A stretch of 9,470 bases of DNA, from contig CAJUQM010000067.1 in NCBI GenBank assembly GCA_910588005.1, positions 1 to 9,470 on the forward strand, written 5' to 3'. A model generated the notes under the pieces. The model had not been told where the DNA came from. It saw nothing but the letters and a program-made list of their open reading frames with translations, and ran no database searches. Shown piece by piece: positions 1 through 6,333 of the stretch (position 1 is its first letter; the number at the start of each line of letters is the position of its first letter). The translations under genes and the position numbers were made by a program. This DNA is from an uncultured Oscillibacter sp. (GTDB lineage: Bacteria > Bacillota > Clostridia > Oscillospirales > Oscillospiraceae).

Positions 1-1230
1 CCACAGCTGGCGGGAGATGCACCAGTCATGGACGTTCTCCATCCAGTTGGTGTAGATCTTGGAGAACCGGTCGGGAACAAACTGAACCTCACCCTCCCGG
101 ACAACCCGCAGGGCCTCCTTCGCCAAGGGTTCCATTTTCACAAACCACTGGGCGGAGATCAGGGGTTCCACATCGTTGTGGCAGCGGTAGCAGGTGCCGA
201 CGTTGTGGCTATATGGTTCGGTTTTCACCAGATATCCCTGCTCCTCCAGGTCTTTGACAATGGCTTTACGGCACTCATAGCGGTCCATACCGTTGTAAGG
301 TCCGCCGTTTTCATTGATCCGGCCGTCGTCGCCGATGCAGCGAATCATCTCCAGATTGTGCCGCTGCCCCACCTCGAAGTCGTTGGGGTCGTGGGCAGGG
401 GTCATCTTCACAGCGCCAGTGCCGAAGCCGATCTCGCAGTATTCATCCCCCACGATGGGAATCTCCCGATTCATAATGGGCAGAATGCAGGTCTTTCCTA
501 TGAGGTGTTTGAACCGTCCGTCCTCCGGATTGACCGCCACGCCGGTATCGCCCATCATAGTCTCCGGCCGGGTGGTGGCCACGACCAGGTCACCGGATCC
601 GTCGGCCAGGGGGTAGCGGATGTGCCACAGGTGGCCGGGCTTGTCCTGATACTCCACCTCGGCGTCAGAGAGGGCCGTCACACAGTGGGGGCACCAGTTG
701 ATAATCCGGCTGCCCTTGTAAATGAGGCCCTTGTCATAGAGTTCGCAGAAGGTCTCCCTGACGGCCTTGGAACATCCGTCGTCCATGGTAAAACGGGACC
801 GGGACCAATCGCAGGAGACGCCCATCTTCTTCTGCTGGGCTACGATGCGTCCGCCGTACTCCTCTTTCCACTTCCAGACCCGCTGGAGGAACTTCTCCCG
901 GCCCAAGTCGTAGCGGCTCAGTCCTTCTTTTGTCCTCAGCTCCTCCTCCACCTTGATCTGCGTGGCAATACCGGCGTGATCGGTGCCGGGAACCCACAGG
1001 GCCGAATAGCCCTGCATCCGCTTGAAGCGGGTGAGGATGTCTTGGAGCGTACAGTCCAGGGCATGTCCCATGTGGAGCTGACCCGTGACATTGGGAGGCG
1101 GCATGACGATGGAGAAGGGCTTCTTCGCGGGGTCCGGATCACCCTTGAAGCAATCCCCCTTCTCCCACATCTCGTAAATGCGCCCCTCCACCTGCTGGGG
1201 TTCGTACACCTTTGGCAGTTCTTTGTTCAT
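1..1230 (-). CDS. valS: Valyl-tRNA synthetase, N-terminal 410 residues (runs off left edge)
   Basis: Cytoplasmic class I aminoacyl-tRNA synthetase that charges tRNA-Val with valine and edits mischarged threonine. The minus-strand reading frame is open to the left edge, so only the first 410 codons of a protein normally near 880 aa are present. Visible elements: the HIGH signature in PPPNVTGQLHMGH (HMGH at residues 53-56), the Rossmann-fold continuation WVPGTDHAGIATQ (79-91), a WCPHC zinc-type pair (179-183), the CP1 editing-domain motifs TTRPETMMGD (219-228) and GTGAVKMTPAHDPND (270-284), and a CYRC pair (347-350). The KMSKS loop and anticodon domain lie outside the window. The ATG at 1230 is chosen because AGGAGAG lies about 9 nt upstream. 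It is the second gene behind a valine T-box, 33 bp after the YcxB-like gene, and should be co-transcribed with it. Confidence 0.97.
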   Translation of the reverse strand, partial: MNKELPKVYEPQQVEGRIYEMWEKGDCFKGDPDPAKKPFSIVMPPPNVTGQLHMGHALDCTLQDILTRFKRMQGYSALWVPGTDHAGIATQIKVEEELRTKEGLSRYDLGREKFLQRVWKWKEEYGGRIVAQQKKMGVSCDWSRSRFTMDDGCSKAVRETFCELYDKGLIYKGSRIINWCPHCVTALSDAEVEYQDKPGHLWHIRYPLADGSGDLVVATTRPETMMGDTGVAVNPEDGRFKHLIGKTCILPIMNREIPIVGDEYCEIGFGTGAVKMTPAHDPNDFEVGQRHNLEMIRCIGDDGRINENGGPYNGMDRYECRKAIVKDLEEQGYLVKTEPYSHNVGTCYRCHNDVEPLISAQWFVKMEPLAKEALRVVREGEVQFVPDRFSKIYTNWMENVHDWCISRQLW

Positions 1231-1263
1231 CGATCTTCTCTCCTATTCTGTGAACTTGTGTTC

Positions 1264-1788
1264 TTATTTGATATATACAATAGGTTTTCCGGTCTTTTCG
1301 GTAATGAAGGTTCGGAAATCCTCGGCTGTACCGCCGCTCAGGGCAGCCTTGTCATAAATCTGTCCATGCTGCCGGCTGAACAAGAGCACAAAGTAGTCCG
1401 CCGTCTCGCATACCTGCTGAACAGTCTCATAGTGAAATTCAGTCGCCGCAGCCTCTGTGGTTGAAGTGTAGTTTTCCTCTGTAAAGACACTCTTCGCAAG
1501 CGATGTGCCGGGCAGCATCTTCTTTTTCGCAAAAAACGCGTTGACTTGGTCCTCGGTAAACAAGATCACGACCAAGATCACGCCAACGCCCAAAGTCAAG
1601 GTGTTCCGAAACGTCCACGGTTCATCCGTCATCCGCCCCACGGCAATCAGCAGAATATCCAGCGCCACGATGCACCAGCCAAATACATGGCTCCTCCGGC
1701 TGCCCTTTTTCCGGATCGTCTTACGCATTGCCCGGGCCATGGCGGTCAATCCCCTTTGATCGTATTTTGTCTCAAACCGAAACTCCAT
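1264..1788 (-). CDS. YcxB-like family membrane protein, first gene of the valS operon
   Basis: A 174-aa protein with a basic N-terminal cytoplasmic segment (residues 18-33), two hydrophobic segments (about 34-50 and 59-77), and a soluble C-terminal domain. In that domain the run FHYETVQQVCETADYFVLLFS (118-138, partly hydrophobic beta-strand) followed by a short charged turn and an FITEKTG stretch resembles the YcxB-like C-terminal domain (Pfam YcxB). The function of this family is not established. The ATG at 1788 is preceded by CCTCC on the plus strand, that is a GGAGG ribosome binding site 5 nt upstream, starting about 10 nt after the T-box terminator. The gene sits between the T-box leader and valS, so it should be induced when tRNA-Val is uncharged. 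Family assignment is by eye and moderate; the membrane topology is clearer. Confidence 0.8.
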   Translation of the reverse strand: MEFRFETKYDQRGLTAMARAMRKTIRKKGSRRSHVFGWCIVALDILLIAVGRMTDEPWTFRNTLTLGVGVILVVILFTEDQVNAFFAKKKMLPGTSLAKSVFTEENYTSTTEAAATEFHYETVQQVCETADYFVLLFSRQHGQIYDKAALSGGTAEDFRTFITEKTGKPIVYIK

Positions 1789-1800
1789 CTTTCCCTCCCC

Positions 1801-1835
1801 AAAGAAAAACGCCCTGAGCCAAAAGGCTCAGGGCG
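1801..1835 (-). terminator. Intrinsic terminator of the T-box leader
   Basis: A perfect 11-bp GC-rich stem (arms 1825-1835 and 1810-1820, transcribed right to left) with a UUUU loop, followed by UUUUUCUUU (1809-1801). It is the default OFF structure of the valine T-box; the 5' arm competes with the antiterminator formed around the T-box motif. It could also stop read-through from sigE, which has no terminator of its own. Confidence 0.95.
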
Positions 1836-2064
1836 AACAACAGTCCGCGGTACCACCTGAATTCACGCTTTTTTCAAGAAGCGTGCGCTCACAGGCGCTT
1901 TCACGCCCTCTCCCGGTAACGGGGGACACCGCCGCGGCTTACTTGGCCTTCGGCCGCAGTGCTCCGGGACGACTTCTCCGCAGGCTTTGCGGGAGCTTGC
2001 ACCGTCCGCTCCCTCTCTTCGCTTTCACCCGCCGGGTACTGCTTCCCATCCTTGCATTTTACCT
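1801..2064 (-). promoter_or_regulatory. T-box riboswitch, valine (GUC) specifier
   Basis: A leader RNA that binds uncharged tRNA and switches between an antiterminator and a terminator. The 14-nt T-box region contains GGTGGTACCGCG (minus strand, 1846-1858). Its UGGU can pair with the ACCA end of a tRNA with discriminator A, as in tRNA-Val. Upstream, Stem I carries the AGTA motif, the AGAGAG loop and a GGTGCAAGC apical element. The 3' side of the specifier loop reads GAAGTCGTCCCGGAGC, with GTC (Val) at 1973-1971 followed by a purine; a second GTC directly after it (1970-1968) is a less likely specifier. The conserved Stem II/III part with GGCCAAGTA lies near 1950-1935. The valine codon agrees with valS downstream. 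The start is an estimate, about 7 nt after the -10 box. Confidence 0.93.
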
Positions 2065-2070
2065 CTTCAA

Positions 2071-2099
2071 AGTATAATATACCCGCCACGGATTGTCAA
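2071..2099 (-). promoter_or_regulatory. Vegetative-type (SigA) promoter of the T-box/ycxB-like/valS operon
   Basis: Minus strand: TTGACA at 2099-2094, a 17-bp spacer, and TATACT at 2076-2071. The -35 box starts 3 bp after the sigE stop codon, so the promoter occupies essentially the whole gap between sigE and the leader. Confidence 0.9.
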
Positions 2100-2102
2100 G
2101 TG

Positions 2103-2807
2103 TCAGCTCATGCGCAGAATCTCTTTTTTCAGCCGGGAGATAATCCGTTTTTCCAGCCTTGAGATGTAACTCTGGGAGATTCCAAGCTGGTCGGCCACCT
2201 CCTTTTGCGTCTGCTCCTGCCCGCCGCCCAAGCCGAACCGCAGGGTGATGATCTGCCGTTCCCGGGGAGAGAGGGCGTTAATGGCCGCCGCGAGCAAATT
2301 TCGCTCCACATCCTCTTCAATGGGGCGCATCACCGTGTCCTCCTCTGTGCCCAGCACGTCGGAGAGCAGCAGCTCGTTGCCGTCCCAGTCTGTGTTCAGC
2401 GGTTCGTCAAAGGAGACCTCGCCCTTGCGGTTGGCATTTTTTCTCAGGTACATCAAGATCTCGTTTTCAATGCATCGGGAGGCATAGGTCGCCAATTTGA
2501 TGTTCTTATCCGCCCGGTAGGTCCCCACCGCCTTAATCAGGCCGATGGTTCCAATGGATATCAGATCTTCAATATTGATTCCCGTGTTTTCAAACCGCCG
2601 GGCAATGTACACCACCAGCCGCAGATTATGTTCAATCAGTTCCTTTCTGGCCTCCTCATCCTCCAGACGCGCCACCAGCTCTGCCTCCCGCTCCCGGCTC
2701 AGCGGCGGCGGCAGCGTATCGCTGCCGCCGATATAGTGAATTTCCTCTCCCGGCGCCAGCCCCAGCCGCCTCAGCAGCCGCCAAAGACTTTTCCACAACC
2801 CTTCCAT
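2103..2807 (-). CDS. sigE: Sporulation sigma factor SigE (pro-sigma-E)
   Basis: RNA polymerase sigma factor of the sigma-70 family that directs early mother-cell gene expression after asymmetric division. The 234-aa product begins with an amphipathic, basic pro-region (MEGLWKSLWRLLRRLGLAPG) ahead of the conserved YIGGSDTLPPPLS segment where SpoIIGA removes the propeptide; from memory of the B. subtilis protein the cut would fall near His24/Tyr25. Region 2 is NLRLVVYIARRFENTGINIE to YASRCIENEILMYLR (61-122). The linker FDEPLNTDWDGNELLLSDVLG (133-153) is typical of SigE. Region 4 has the helix-turn-helix KEVADQLGISQSYISRLEKR (202-221). The ATG at 2807 is chosen because AAGGAGG lies about 6 nt upstream; a GTG eight codons earlier has no such site. 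It overlaps the 3' end of spoIIGA. No sigG gene follows; valS regulatory DNA does. Confidence 0.97.
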   Translation of the reverse strand: MEGLWKSLWRLLRRLGLAPGEEIHYIGGSDTLPPPLSREREAELVARLEDEEARKELIEHNLRLVVYIARRFENTGINIEDLISIGTIGLIKAVGTYRADKNIKLATYASRCIENEILMYLRKNANRKGEVSFDEPLNTDWDGNELLLSDVLGTEEDTVMRPIEEDVERNLLAAAINALSPRERQIITLRFGLGGGQEQTQKEVADQLGISQSYISRLEKRIISRLKKEILRMS

Positions 2808-3681
2808 GGTCTCCTCCTTTTCCGACTTCACCGCCCCACAGGGCCATATATCCGTCTCCCAGCCCTGTGGGCGACAATGCCGCCGTCAGGCCCGGATACC
2901 GCTTTCCTCTTACCTCCGTCCAGTCCGTGTGCACTGCCAGCAGCAATCCCGCCGGGATCCCAACCGCGTGATAAGGGATCAGCCGCGGCCGCAGCTGCGG
3001 AGACTCCCGCCGCAGCGGTTCTAAAACGTCTGCCGGAGACCGCAGCCTCTCCCGCGCCAACAGCCGCCGGGCCTCTCCGGACAGAAGTCCGTCCAATCCG
3101 CCGGGGGCTACCACCAGCACCGGTCTCCCGCTCCCCGGTTCCCGGAGGGCGTTGCCAGTATCCAGCAGAGCCGTCAGTGTGACGGTGCGCCCTCCCACAC
3201 TGACCCGGACCGGCAGCAGCCTGCCCTCCATCCCCTGTCTCGCCGAACCGCGAAACACCACTGCCAGCACAATGTAGGCCGACGTCACCGCCACCAGCAG
3301 TACTCTGGCATCCACATCCGTGTAGAACACGCCGTTTGCCATTGGCACGCCGCTTCCCGCCAGCAGTCCCAATGCCAGCACACATCCCGCCATGGCGCTG
3401 GCAACGGCGAAAAGCAGCAGCGTCAGCCGGAGAAACCGCTCCTCCCCGCCAAAAGCCGCCAGTGCCAGCAGCAGTCCTGCCGCCAGCTTCACCGGGGCGG
3501 CTGCCAAAAATCCACACCCAGGGAGAAATACCGCTACGGCATAGCTTCCCCCGGCCAGAGCCGCCAATATGTAGCGCTTTCGCCGGAGAGGAACGCCTGC
3601 CAGCCTGCCTGTTACCAGCAGCAGCAGATAATCCATCGCTGTATTCAGTACAAACACACTGTCTACATAAACCACTGTCAC
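2656..3681 (-). CDS. spoIIGA: Sporulation sigma-E factor processing peptidase SpoIIGA
   Basis: Membrane-embedded aspartic protease that activates pro-SigE at the sporulation septum after a signal from the forespore (SpoIIR in known systems). The 341-aa product starts VVYVDSVFVLNTAMDYLLL, matching the family's N-terminus. It has about five hydrophobic segments (near 8-24, 36-53, 58-77, 85-108, 125-143). A cytoplasmic protease domain follows, with the catalytic aspartate in LLDTGNAL (Asp174) and the late family motif GYMALWGG (277-284). The GTG at 3681 is chosen: GGGGG lies about 7 nt upstream and it gives the usual N-terminus; a second GTG at 3675 is possible, and the longer ATG start at 3768 would lie upstream of the -10 box. 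The last ~50 residues, rich in Ala, Gly and Arg, are read from DNA that also encodes the start of sigE. That tail is longer than expected for this family (B. subtilis about 309 aa). Confidence 0.93.
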   Translation of the reverse strand: MTVVYVDSVFVLNTAMDYLLLLVTGRLAGVPLRRKRYILAALAGGSYAVAVFLPGCGFLAAAPVKLAAGLLLALAAFGGEERFLRLTLLLFAVASAMAGCVLALGLLAGSGVPMANGVFYTDVDARVLLVAVTSAYIVLAVVFRGSARQGMEGRLLPVRVSVGGRTVTLTALLDTGNALREPGSGRPVLVVAPGGLDGLLSGEARRLLARERLRSPADVLEPLRRESPQLRPRLIPYHAVGIPAGLLLAVHTDWTEVRGKRYPGLTAALSPTGLGDGYMALWGGEVGKGGDHGRVVEKSLAAAEAAGAGAGRGNSLYRRQRYAAAAAEPGAGGRAGGASGG

Positions 3682-3709
3682 GGCTCTGCCCCCTTTGTCC
3701 AATGGCTCT

Positions 3710-3715
3710 ATTATA
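3710..3715 (-). promoter_or_regulatory. Probable -10 box of the spoIIGA-sigE promoter
   Basis: Minus-strand TATAAT about 29 nt upstream of the chosen GTG start. No TTGACA-like -35 is present at 17 bp; the closest is TTGCGA about 24 bp upstream. This fits an activator-dependent promoter such as the Spo0A-activated spoIIG promoter of B. subtilis, which has an overlong spacer, but I see no clean Spo0A box here. Confidence 0.5.
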
Positions 3716-3748
3716 GGGCAGGCTCCTCGGAAAAAGAGGTCGCAAAAA

Positions 3749-3760
3749 GGAACATGTTCC
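3749..3760. repeat. 12-bp perfect palindrome upstream of spoIIGA
   Basis: GGAACATGTTCC reads the same on both strands. It lies about 34 bp upstream of the spoIIGA -10 box, where an activator or repressor dimer could bind. The identity of any binding protein is unknown, and the site may be chance. Confidence 0.35.
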
Positions 3761-3827
3761 CCAGGCAAACAATATGCAGATCAGAAAGCCGAAACGGTCC
3801 CTGCCGCCTTTGCCTTTGTGCGCGCTG

Positions 3828-3937
3828 CTCTTGATTCTTGTGGAGCGGCGGGTACCGCCCTTACCTACCGGGGGCCTTCGCTCCTCCGCTCTTTCCGGCC
3901 TTCTCAGCACCCCCGTCTAATCCCTGTTGAATCAGAG
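3828..3937. other. Intergenic nested inverted repeats, possible structured RNA
   Basis: This lies within a gene-free stretch of about 490 bp between spoIIGA and gltX. Outer arms: CTC+TGATTC (3828-3830, 3832-3837) pair with GAATCA+GAG (3929-3937), with one bulged T. Inside are a 5-bp hairpin GGCGG/CCGCC (3847-3859, 3-nt loop) and a second stem CGGGGG/CCCCCG (3869-3874 with 3910-3915). A closing stem around two hairpins is the architecture of a folded RNA, but I recognise no known family (no RNase P, SRP, tmRNA or T-box signature). The strand is uncertain and no clear promoter was found. ORFs across it lack ribosome binding sites. The pairing could be partly chance in GC-rich DNA. Confidence 0.3.
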
Positions 3938-4025
3938 GCGGAATGGCACCTAAGCTCAGATTTCTCCGGTGAGGCAATTTAACGTGGAGATCCCGGCAGA
4001 CTTCAGAAAAAGCCAACAAAGCCCA

Positions 4026-4064
4026 CAACCATGGAACCGCCCAGAGTCCGCGTTTTCATGGTTG
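4026..4064. terminator. Long hairpin before the gltX promoter, possible terminator
   Basis: An inverted repeat with outer 8-bp perfect arms CAACCATG (4026-4033) and CATGGTTG (4057-4064). It extends inward by three pairs (one G-T), one mismatch and three more pairs, leaving a 9-nt loop. On the plus strand TTTTTT follows about 8 nt after the stem, so it is not a textbook terminator. It could end a plus-strand transcript from the upstream structured region, or act as a DNA or RNA element of its own. It precedes the gltX -35 box by about 40 bp. Confidence 0.35.
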
Positions 4065-4105
4065 CAAAAATGTTTTTTCGCCAGTCTCCGGATCTTATCC
4101 AATCC

Positions 4106-4134
4106 TTGACATTTGCCTTTGAAACAGCCATAAT
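4106..4134 (+). promoter_or_regulatory. Vegetative-type promoter of gltX
   Basis: TTGACA (4106-4111), 17-bp spacer, CATAAT (4129-4134). Transcription would start near 4141, giving a leader of roughly 35 nt before gltX with no room for a T-box. Confidence 0.8.
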
Positions 4135-4174
4135 GGCAGTTGTGAAATTGTGTTCATTTACCGGAGGTATTGTT

Positions 4175-5665
4175 ATGACGCTTGACACCCATTTTTTTGA
4201 GGAGATGGAATCCCGGATTCCAAAGGGGAAAATCCGCACACGGTTCGCCCCCTCCCCCACCGGCTATATGCACGTGGGAAATCTGCGCACCGCGCTGTAT
4301 ACCTGGCTCATTGCCCGCCACAGCGGCGGAACCTTTATTCTTCGCATTGAGGATACCGATCAAGGCCGCCTGGTGGAGGGCGCTACGGACGTGATCTACC
4401 GCACAATGGCCGAGTGCGGTCTGACCCATGATGAGGGACCTGATGTAGGAGGACCTGTGGGACCCTATATCCAATCGGAGCGGCGGGACCTATATGGTAA
4501 ATACGCCCATCTTTTGGTGGAAAAAGGCGCGGCCTATTACTGCTTCTGCGAAAAGACAGAGTCGGAGGAGGACTCCGGCAATTTTGACCGGGACGCCGAC
4601 CCCTGCCGGAGCCTGTCTCCGGCGGAGATTCAGGCCAATCTGGACGCCGGAAGGCCCTATGTCATCCGCCAGCGCATCCCCCAGACGGGAAGCACCACTT
4701 TCCACGACGTCTCTTTCGGCGAGATCACCGTGGAAAACAAAACCCTGGACGACCAGGTCCTTTTGAAGCGGGACGGCCTGCCCACCTATAACTTCGCCAA
4801 TGTGGTAGACGATCATCTGATGGGCATCACCCATGTGGTGCGGGGCAGCGAATATTTAAGCTCCGCGCCCAAATATAATCTGCTGTATGAGGCCTTTGGC
4901 TGGGAGATCCCAACTTATGTCCACTGCTCTCCCGTCATGCGGGACCAGCACAATAAGATGTCCAAGCGCCATGGAGACCCCTCCTATGAGGATCTGATTG
5001 CCCAGGGCTACCTCACCTCCGCCGTGCTGAATTACGTAGCCCTGCTGGGCTGGTCCCCTAAAGGGGAACGGAGCGAACAGGAGATCTTCTCCCTGGAAGA
5101 GCTGGTAGACGCCTTCGAGATCGCCGGCATCTCCAAATCCCCCGCCATCTTCGATATCGCCAAGCTGGACTATTTCAACGCCACCTACCTCCGCGCCCTC
5201 TCTCCCGAGGATTTTTCCAAGGTGGCTGAACCCTATATCCGCCAAACCGTAAAAAATCCCGCTATTGATGTGGCGGCCGTGGCCGCTCTGCTCCAGGCCC
5301 GGTGTGAAAAGCTGACGGAAATCCCCGAAAAAGTAGACTTCTTCGACCAGATTCCGGACTACGATGCGGCGTTCTTTACCAATAAAAAATCCAAGACCAA
5401 TCCGGAGGTCTCCCGGGAGATGCTGGAAGCCGCAATTCCAGCCCTGGAATCTCTGCAAAACTGGACCCAGGAGGCCGTTCACAGCTGCCTGATCGCTCTG
5501 GCGGAGTCTCTGGGTGTGAAAAACGCCACGCTGATGTGGCCCGTCCGCATCGCCGCCGCTGGCAAGCTGGTAACTCCCGGAGGCGCGGTGGAGCTGTGCT
5601 GGATTTTGGGCCAGGAAGAGACTCTGCGCCGTCTGCGGGCAGGACTTGAAAAGCTGCGGGCATGA
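4175..5665 (+). CDS. gltX: Glutamyl-tRNA synthetase
   Basis: Cytoplasmic class I synthetase that attaches glutamate to tRNA-Glu. In most Firmicutes the enzyme also charges tRNA-Gln with glutamate for later amidation by GatCAB; whether this copy does so cannot be read from sequence. The 496-aa product has the HIGH-type signature FAPSPTGYMHVGN (24-36), the LRIEDTD segment (56-62), a possible zinc motif CFC with a later Cys (123, 125, 144), the VDDHLMGITHVVRGSEYL stretch (211-228), and the KMSKR loop (261-265), followed by the helical anticodon-binding region. The ATG at 4175 is chosen because GGAGGT lies 6 nt upstream; it adds about 20 residues (MTLDTHFFEEMESRIPKGK) before the usual start of the fold. 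It is the first gene of a unit with the SpoIIM-like gene, whose start overlaps its stop. Confidence 0.97.
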   Translation: MTLDTHFFEEMESRIPKGKIRTRFAPSPTGYMHVGNLRTALYTWLIARHSGGTFILRIEDTDQGRLVEGATDVIYRTMAECGLTHDEGPDVGGPVGPYIQSERRDLYGKYAHLLVEKGAAYYCFCEKTESEEDSGNFDRDADPCRSLSPAEIQANLDAGRPYVIRQRIPQTGSTTFHDVSFGEITVENKTLDDQVLLKRDGLPTYNFANVVDDHLMGITHVVRGSEYLSSAPKYNLLYEAFGWEIPTYVHCSPVMRDQHNKMSKRHGDPSYEDLIAQGYLTSAVLNYVALLGWSPKGERSEQEIFSLEELVDAFEIAGISKSPAIFDIAKLDYFNATYLRALSPEDFSKVAEPYIRQTVKNPAIDVAAVAALLQARCEKLTEIPEKVDFFDQIPDYDAAFFTNKKSKTNPEVSREMLEAAIPALESLQNWTQEAVHSCLIALAESLGVKNATLMWPVRIAAAGKLVTPGGAVELCWILGQEETLRRLRAGLEKLRA

Positions 5666-6291
5666 ACGACAACACCTCACGGTCCCCGCTAAGCGGCCTG
5701 CGGAAGGCCTGGGCTGACGGACTGAAGGCGGAAGTCAAGCGCTCCGCTATCGCCTTTATCATCATATGGGTGTTGTTTTTTGCCGGCTGCACAATCTTTC
5801 CAAGCCTTCGGGTCAAGCTGGTCAACCTGATGTTTTCAGCCTTGGACAACTTAGATGTCTCTAACGAGGATGGGAGCATCTCCGCCCTGATATTATTTCT
5901 CAATAATTTGGAGGCCACCGCCTTTATCATGCTCTACGGCCTCCTCCCCTTTATCCAGCTGACCGCCTTGGCTCTTGGCATCAACGCCATGATGCTGGGG
6001 GTGATGGCCTCGTGGTACGCTGCGGAGGGAATCTCTCCCCTGGCCTATTGGGCCGCCCTGCTTCCCCATGGAATCCTGGAGCTGCCGGCGCTGTTTCTGG
6101 CTTTTGGCACAGGGCTGTATATCTGCGGACAGTTAACCCGCCGCTGCCGCAAGGATCAGAGCGCCTGTTCCCTGTGGGAATGCCTGACGCTGGCCTCCCG
6201 GATGCTGCTGTCAGTGCTACTCCCGCTCCTGGCCGCCGCCTCCCTGGTGGAGGCCTATGTCACGCCGGTCATCTCCTCTTATTTCTTGTGA
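5662..6291 (+). CDS. SpoIIM-family (stage II sporulation protein M-like) membrane protein
   Basis: A 209-aa integral membrane protein with hydrophobic segments near 28-46, 85-115, 125-155 and 180-203. The segment LLPHGILELPALFLAFGTGL (133-152) is the hallmark of the SpoIIM family (Pfam PF01944), with a preceding GINAMMLG loop (106-113). In B. subtilis SpoIIM belongs to the SpoIIDMP complex that remodels septal peptidoglycan during engulfment; other family members are found outside sporulation and have no settled role. The ATG overlaps the gltX stop in an ATGA arrangement and there is no strong ribosome binding site, so translation is probably coupled to gltX. Whether this is the true engulfment SpoIIM cannot be decided here: spoIID and spoIIP are not in the window, and being coupled to gltX argues for vegetative expression. 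I leave the symbol empty. Confidence 0.85.
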   Translation: MNDNTSRSPLSGLRKAWADGLKAEVKRSAIAFIIIWVLFFAGCTIFPSLRVKLVNLMFSALDNLDVSNEDGSISALILFLNNLEATAFIMLYGLLPFIQLTALALGINAMMLGVMASWYAAEGISPLAYWAALLPHGILELPALFLAFGTGLYICGQLTRRCRKDQSACSLWECLTLASRMLLSVLLPLLAAASLVEAYVTPVISSYFL

Positions 6292-6333
6292 TCTTTTAAA
6301 GTTATATTTTATATAAAGGACTGGTTTTATCTC

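Noticed and set aside
28..1464. Long plus-strand open frame of 478 codons
   Set aside because: It lies antisense to valS and the end of the YcxB-like gene, has no ribosome binding site and shows no protein family; the minus strand encodes a textbook ValRS.
2205..3182. Plus-strand 325-codon open frame across sigE/spoIIGA
   Set aside because: Antisense shadow in GC-rich DNA; Pro/Arg/Gln-rich and not protein-like, while both minus-strand genes are clear.
3845..3862. T-box-like GGCGGTACC on the minus strand
   Set aside because: Only part of the T-box consensus matches, it lacks an adjacent terminator and Stem I motifs, and the bases are better explained as a small hairpin.
2828..3910. Minus-strand 360-codon frame overlapping spoIIGA
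   Set aside because: Gly/Arg-rich composition in a second frame of spoIIGA, with no family match and no ribosome binding site.
3695..3982. Plus-strand 95-codon frame in the spoIIGA-gltX gap
   Set aside because: Begins with TTG, no ribosome binding site, low-complexity composition, and crosses the spoIIGA promoter and the inverted repeats.
4031..4174. 48-codon N-terminal extension of gltX
   Set aside because: It would start before the consensus promoter; the ATG at 4175 has a perfect ribosome binding site.
4268..4285. HVGN instead of HIGH in GluRS
   Set aside because: Variants of the HIGH motif such as HVGN or HLGN are normal in glutamyl-tRNA synthetases.
4856..5680. Minus-strand 274-codon frame inside gltX
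   Set aside because: Antisense shadow of the GluRS gene, which carries all the family motifs on the plus strand.
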